Shown here in pieces: positions 59,001-64,000 of a stretch of DNA of 64,000 nucleotides. The stretch comes from Alopecurus myosuroides (taxonomy: Eukaryota > Streptophyta > Magnoliopsida > Poales > Poaceae). The translations under genes and the position numbers were made by a program. The stretch covers positions 116,568,019 to 116,632,018 of the forward strand of contig CM054061.1 of the NCBI GenBank assembly GCA_028641055.1, read 5' to 3'. Each line of letters starts with the position of its first letter. The stretch's first letter is position 1. The notes under the pieces are model-generated. The model was not told where the DNA came from, did not search any database, and saw only the letters and a list, made by a program, of their open reading frames with translations.

Positions 59001-62000
59001 AATCACAATACTAGATCTACAAATTATTAACCATATCAAACTTGTAGATCTGTATTTTGTGATATATTTTAGGAGAAATAAAATAAATGGCAGAAGCACT
59101 CTCGTTCACCTTTTTTATCATAACTTGAGTTTCATGTATCCAAATTATACAAACTCAACTGTTCTGAGTAGCCCTTGAAAATATATATGTGTGGCAGTTG
59201 GCCTTATGTGTACTTGAGTTGTGGTGTGAAAATCACATGCATGTTAATTTTAGGACAGAGAGATCTTCTGTAAATTGTTTAATTTTATTGGTGATGAATT
59301 TTGATGTGAATCCACTTGGGTTGTTTTGATAGTGACTAGGAGCACCTTTTACTAGATTTTCATGATTTTAGGAGTTACAGAATATGCTTGGTGCATTATT
59401 TAGTAAATAGTCCTTTTCTGTCTATTATTGTTATGACTTGATAAATTGTTGTACTATCATGTTCTTGTTATAAATTTGATTCCTAGAATGTGTATGGTAT
59501 TAATACATGGTTGAGATGTGTTTTGAGTGGTTCATTAGCATGATAGGTTTTGGGTGTGGAAAAACCATGTTTGTTATAGTTTTATTCTCATATGTGTATT
59601 TTTCCTAGTAATAATAGGTTAAGTTGTTGTTATTTTTCATATTGCTATGATAACTTGAATAAATGTTTTAGTATTGTTTTCCATGGAATATCTACTTTTA
59701 TTATAGCATATTATACTTGCTTGCATGCTTGAGTAAGATCAAGATTAAATTGTCATGCTATGATGGTTTTAGATGATTTTCTGCCATAAGTAGTTATTTG
59801 CATGCTTAATTTTGGAGGCATTGATTAGATTGTTAATTTGATATTACTAGCATGTCTAGGTGTTATTCTCTCTGTTATTGGAATGCTATCTTACAGATCC
59901 ATCATGCTAGAATAAATCATGTTTAAGGATCTCTTATGGTTATGCATGTCTGCTTGTCTAAATAGCCTTTTTTTCATGTCTAGTTTTAATAGTTGTTTTG
60001 CTCCATGATTATTTTCATGAATTGAGTGATTCCATGACATGTTTGGTATTGTTTTATCTCTGTTATTAGGTTGCTTAGCTACTGGTTATATTAGTTCTCC
60101 ATGTTTAGAGAAGCATGTGTTACTATGGGCTTGTAGTATTGCTTGTTATTATTTTCCTATGCATGTGTATGTGTTCCTAGGTTGTTTTCTTGTGTTTTTG
60201 CTCATCCTCATGAATGACCAGAGAGTCATTTAACCTTATTTGAGCATGATATGAGAGTGGCACACCCACTGGACTCATGCCATTTGGTTGAGGATCCATA
60301 ACATCAATTCTAGTGTTATTCGTGTGTATTGTCTGTGCCTATTTTGCTTATGGTGTGCACCCTAGTACCATTGATTGTGAGTGTACTTGTTTGATGAAAT
60401 GCTTGATGTATGTTTACTTTTTGTCAAGTGCTTGCCTTTGTTTGGTTCTGATTGAGTGTTTTCCTTTTTGTGTTTACGACGTTAGATAACGAAGACGGTA
60501 TTATTTCCCGGAGAGGTTTTTATTGCAACTCTTGTTTATTTCAAGAGAAAGACCAAGACCAGTGCCAATGCAAGCCATTCTAAATGCTTGCTGTTGTTTT
60601 ACTTATCATTATCTATCATGCATGTTTTACTTCTGAAGTTTTACAAAAGTTTGATTAAAAACTATTCTTTTAAGTGGACTATATCACTATCTATTTTATG
60701 TATCTAATATGTTATATCCACTATATAATCTTGGTGTTACCAAGCCCTTTGGACATTTTAGTGTCATCACTTAATCAACTTAAGTCCCCTAGTGGACATT
60801 TTAACTTGATGTTTTTGGAAAAGCAAAAGCTTGGAAAAACCCCGAGGAAAGGTGGGACCTTGTCCGAGGGAGGTTTGTGAAGAAGGAAATGTTTTCGAGT
60901 TGTTTTTCCAAAAATGACACATAACCTAGTCTTCACCGGACAACCAAGCCGTGCTGCCACATTACCCCAATATGGGAACATGGTCTAGCTAATTGCTTGT
61001 CGGTGTTAGTCTGTGTCTACCTCAAAGTGCTATAGGGGTTAGAGTCCCCCGAACCGAATTGTCGCGGTGAGGGAGAAACGGGACATTCACAGTGTGGGAT
61101 TAAGTTCACTACCGGTTGCAGCAATTGGGTCTCCTGCCATGGCGGTGTGTTGTCAGGGGAAACCGGATCGATACGGCTGACTCACTCGGTGCCGGGGAGA
61201 ACAAACCCAGTTGAAGAGGTAGTCATTTACTAGCACTGACATAGTGGATGGTTAGGACCAGTTATCCGATGTTTGCATACTATCTCGGACAGTCCGTGGT
61301 TGTTCACGGCGGATGTACTGGATCTTGTGGATTGTGTACACCTCTGCAGAGTAAAACTATTCAGAATAGCCGCGTCCTCGGATATGGACAGTTGAATGGC
61401 CATGTAGCTAGCATTGTGTCAATGTTTTCAAAAAGCTGGAAAGTGTTTTGGAACTTGTACCTGGGAGGTACGTTGAAAGGGAATGATTGTACCTTTGAGG
61501 TACCGGATAAATGATGATCTTAAAGATGTGTTTTTTTTCCAAGAAGTTTTGCAAAGGGAAATTTTTTCTTTATTTAGAATGCTTTATCAAAACCTTGTGA
61601 CATGCTATATCTACAAGAGAAATGAAATATCTTTTGAAGTATCTTCTTCAACGAAGAAAAATAAAACTTGTGTAACTATGATGGGTCTTAAATTCATCAT
61701 GGCTAGTTGAACCCTAATTAAAGCCTTCCTACCACCTATATATATGCATACATGCATGTTTAGCTTTCATTTTGGGTGTCTTGGGGAGTACATTTAAACG
61801 TACTCACATTGGTTTCGTTTCTGGCTATTGTCTTAGCCAGACTTTGAGCAGAAACCCGGAGAACCTGAAGAAGATGGTGTCGCTGACGGCTATGCCAACT
61901 AGGAACGTCTCCGAGTCAGTAGCCTGTAGGTTGTCAAGGCGTGACTTGGGTTTACCACGAGTGTGTTTTGTAGTCTTCCACTGTTTTTAGTGTGTGTTCC

Positions 62001-62186
62001 TGTCCTGCGTGGCAGTTGTTTTCAACTGAGTCAAGTGACCAGTTGTGTAAGCCGTGTATTCGTGTAGTGGATGTTGTAATCTGCAATGCCAACTCGAATA
62101 TGTTGTTCACGACTAACTGATCATGGGATCGTGAATGTATGCATACTGGAGGTCTCAGACTGCTAGTCTGGGGTCCCCACAGACAC

Positions 62187-62235
62187 CAAAATTCAACTAC
62201 TCGCATAATAATAATATATATTTACCTATAATAAT
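62187..62235 (-). repeat. LTR V remnant, continuation after S
   Basis: The sequence from CAAAATTCAACTACTCG continues the V alignment on the far side of S for about 50 bp, which proves the GACAC boundaries. Similarity fades near 62235, suggesting a deletion or another insertion edge. Confidence 0.6.
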
Positions 62236-63614
62236 AAAGGCATTAAGATTTCCTTGATTTGGTTTGGTACATCACTGGATTTGCCCTCGATGTTGAGAAT
62301 TATTTTCCACACTACCACCCATAAGTTAAAAATAACGTTTCATCAACACCCAAGCCACGACATGTCTCACGATCGAACGAACGATTACCCAAAAGACCGT
62401 CATTCCCACCATGTCCCTGGTCGCGGACAAGTTAGATCCGCCCCTATCTGTCCTTTGTCGCCGGCAATATTTCACATATCTCCCTGACTCCCGACAACTT
62501 TCCAGCAACGAGAACGCCAAGGCCGTTGTAATGGCCTCTTTCCGTATCGACTTACCTGATGAAAGCGGCAGCTGGGACGTCCATTGAGTGGCACAACGCG
62601 AGTCATCTTCCAGCTCGGTTCAACACCATCGTACTTTGGAGCTCCCGTCCCGAATGCGTTCGACACAAAGAATAGACCGGCTACGTCGATGCGTACGACC
62701 ACCGCTTAACCATCTACTTTGTCGTTGACATCAACCAGGATGAGTCAGCCAAGGGAGCTGCAATGCATAGGTCCAGCCCGATTCCTCGACCTAGAACACC
62801 ACCCGCCATAGCCCTGCGCGCCGCCTTTCTGGCTGCAGATCCCCTTCCTCGAGCGTCTCAGGCCTGGGCCTAGCGCACCGCCTTTCCGCCCGCGATGCCC
62901 TATCCTCGAGCACACTCGGCTAGGCCCAGGCTTCCCGTGCGGAATCGATACGGCCGTGAGTCTGCATCATCGAGCGCCGCGGGTCATCGCACGAGTCCGT
63001 GATATTAATACGGTCGCTGAGCAAACACCCGACAACCTCGGTAGCATCCCTAGCAGAATATCGTGGTTATGGACAAAAGGTTTCGTTGTCGTTGCATCCG
63101 TGGTGCCCCACTTCTTGAACTTGATGAACCAGAGAGAAACACCCGCCAGCCTCCCAATGCGCAACAACACATCTGTGGTTGCATCTGTGGTACTCACAAC
63201 CGAGTACTAAATTTGATGGTGTTTTGTCACATCCGGACTGCAATTAATTTCCCTTCTCTTGCTTACCTTCTCCAGCCTCTTCCTATTGTTTTCATAGTTC
63301 TATTTATCTCCAAAACAAAGATGGCTGAGCAGTAGCACGCCTAGACAATAGCATGTGGAAGACTCCGTGGAGCTGCCTTTTTTTTAGCGAGCAAAAGCCT
63401 TGCGTGTCGATTGCATAGAAGAGGAAAGGGCATAGCCCTAGAGTACAGGGAATCCGGCATCAGAGGATGCGGTTACATGGCCGTGTTTTGTAAAATGGGC
63501 ATACACACAATGGCCGGGAAGAACAGCGCCAATGCACTCCCTAATATGCTACCTCCAGAGAATTCCCAGCCATACACCTCCCCAAAGCTTCCAAAGCTCA
63601 ATCTCGGCGGCAAT
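62236..63614. other. Unassigned DNA, no gene recognised
   Basis: This 1.4-kb stretch has more balanced composition than its surroundings and no similarity to the rest of the window. Frames of at most about 85 codons overlap on both strands and none is convincing. Near 63378-63385 an 8-T run followed by AGCGAGCAAAAGCCTTGCG resembles, on the minus strand, a poly(A)-tailed LINE 3' end (weak). The DNA could be a decayed transposon or gene fragment. Confidence 0.5.
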
Positions 63615-64000
63615 CACTACAACAAGGTATGCATTTTGGGGCACTTCAAAGTGCCCCTAAATGTCATTTTTTTGCCCCAAAAAACTATTGAGGCACTTTT
63701 CGAAAGCGCCACTAATACCTGTGACTCTAAAGGTTTTCGACGCACTTTCTTAAAATGCCCCGAAAAATGCCCCAATATGTCATTATTTGAGGGCACTTTA
63801 AGAATTGCCCCTAAATCATCTAAGGGCACTTTGTCAAAATGCCTCAAGTATACTTAAGGGCACTTTGTCAAAATGCCTCAAGAACATTTAAGGGCATTTA
63901 AATAAGTGCCTCAAATACATTTTAGGGTACTTTCTCAAGTGCCTCAAACACATTTAAGGGCACTTTGTAAAAATGCCCCCAACGGTTTTTGTGGCACTGT
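63615..64000. mobile_element. CACTA-type transposon, one terminus (cut by window end)
   Basis: The terminus begins CACTACAACAAGG, as CACTA terminal inverted repeats do. It is followed by subterminal repeats of about 34 bp built on GGGCACTTTGTCAAAATGCC in both orientations, especially 63790-64000. Such arrays are transposase-binding subterminal regions in this superfamily. The transposase genes and other end lie outside the window. Frames across the array are repeat artefacts. Confidence 0.8.

Larger units (their letters stand above)
54655..62181 (+). repeat. Solo LTR S (about 6.2 kb without its MULE)
   Basis: It begins TGTGACAGCCCAATTTTTGG, ends GGGGTCCCCACA and is framed by GACAC (54650-54654 and 62182-62186). 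There is no primer site after it and no internal domain, so it is the product of LTR-LTR recombination. It has the same family structure as W and the same block order as X: AT-rich part, GC-rich block 57.72-58.9 kb, T/G-rich stretch to ACGACGTTAG (ending 60485), then the shared 3' module. Open frames in the GC-rich block, up to 180 codons, lack conserved start or homology and are probably chance. Confidence 0.9.

Noticed and set aside
62956..63210. Two overlapping opposite-strand frames of 84 and 76 codons
   Set aside because: Neither has a recognisable domain, intron signals or promoter. Mutual overlap suggests chance.
63780..64000. CRISPR-like array
   Set aside because: The units of about 34 bp are contiguous, imperfect and in both orientations next to a CACTA terminus. 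This is a transposon subterminal array in a plant genome.

Overview
The window is intergenic DNA from a large plant genome. Almost all of it is a nest of LTR retrotransposons with a few DNA transposons, and I recognise no ordinary host gene. Grass-type Ty3 and Copia families, kilobase-long LTRs, tRNA-iMet-type primer sites and 5-bp target duplications point to a grass, probably a cool-season cereal relative (inference). Element names V, Z, W, X, Y and S are labels made up for this annotation.

Layout, outermost first. An old minus-strand LTR (V; 53484-54654, resuming at 62187) received element Z (minus; 5' LTR 48603-53483, decayed internal DNA 46017-48602 and 37052-37517, left end outside the window). 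Z received a Copia element (37518-46016, TSD TTCTC), a MULE (47167-48439, TSD TATAAGTAG) and LTR W (37051 leftwards, split into 36509-37051 and 1-927). W received a Tat-lineage Ty3 element (928-36496, minus, tRNA-Lys-type primer site). Its gag gene received giant-LTR element X (11607-35060, plus, TSD GGATT), and one LTR of X received the gag-only element Y (22859-30657, minus, TSD CCGTT). V separately received a 7.5-kb solo LTR, S (54655-62181, TSD GACAC), which holds a second MULE (54770-56053, TSD TTCTATTTG) with a small MITE inside. The right edge (62236-63614) is unassigned DNA followed by the first 386 bp of a CACTA transposon.

The most gene-like object is carried by the Tat element on the strand opposite to gag-pol. 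It is a six-exon gene (2009-4984, plus) whose five short GT-AG introns join into one open frame of 841 codons. A TATA-like box and a palindromic pair of TGACG sites lie upstream. Sense gag-pol of the same element has at least six disabling lesions. The Copia polyprotein is complete except for one stop codon. Y is a very young, apparently complete non-autonomous element with an intact gag and no pol.

Three giant-LTR families (X, S/W, V), and in part Z, share a homologous 3' module but differ at their 5' ends. At least three share a GC-rich block followed by a long T/G-rich stretch ending in the same ACGACGTT(A/GA)G motif, which looks like a splice acceptor. All dating is by eye from LTR mismatches: Tat about 3%, Copia about 1.8%, Y about 0.15%. 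This fits the nesting order.
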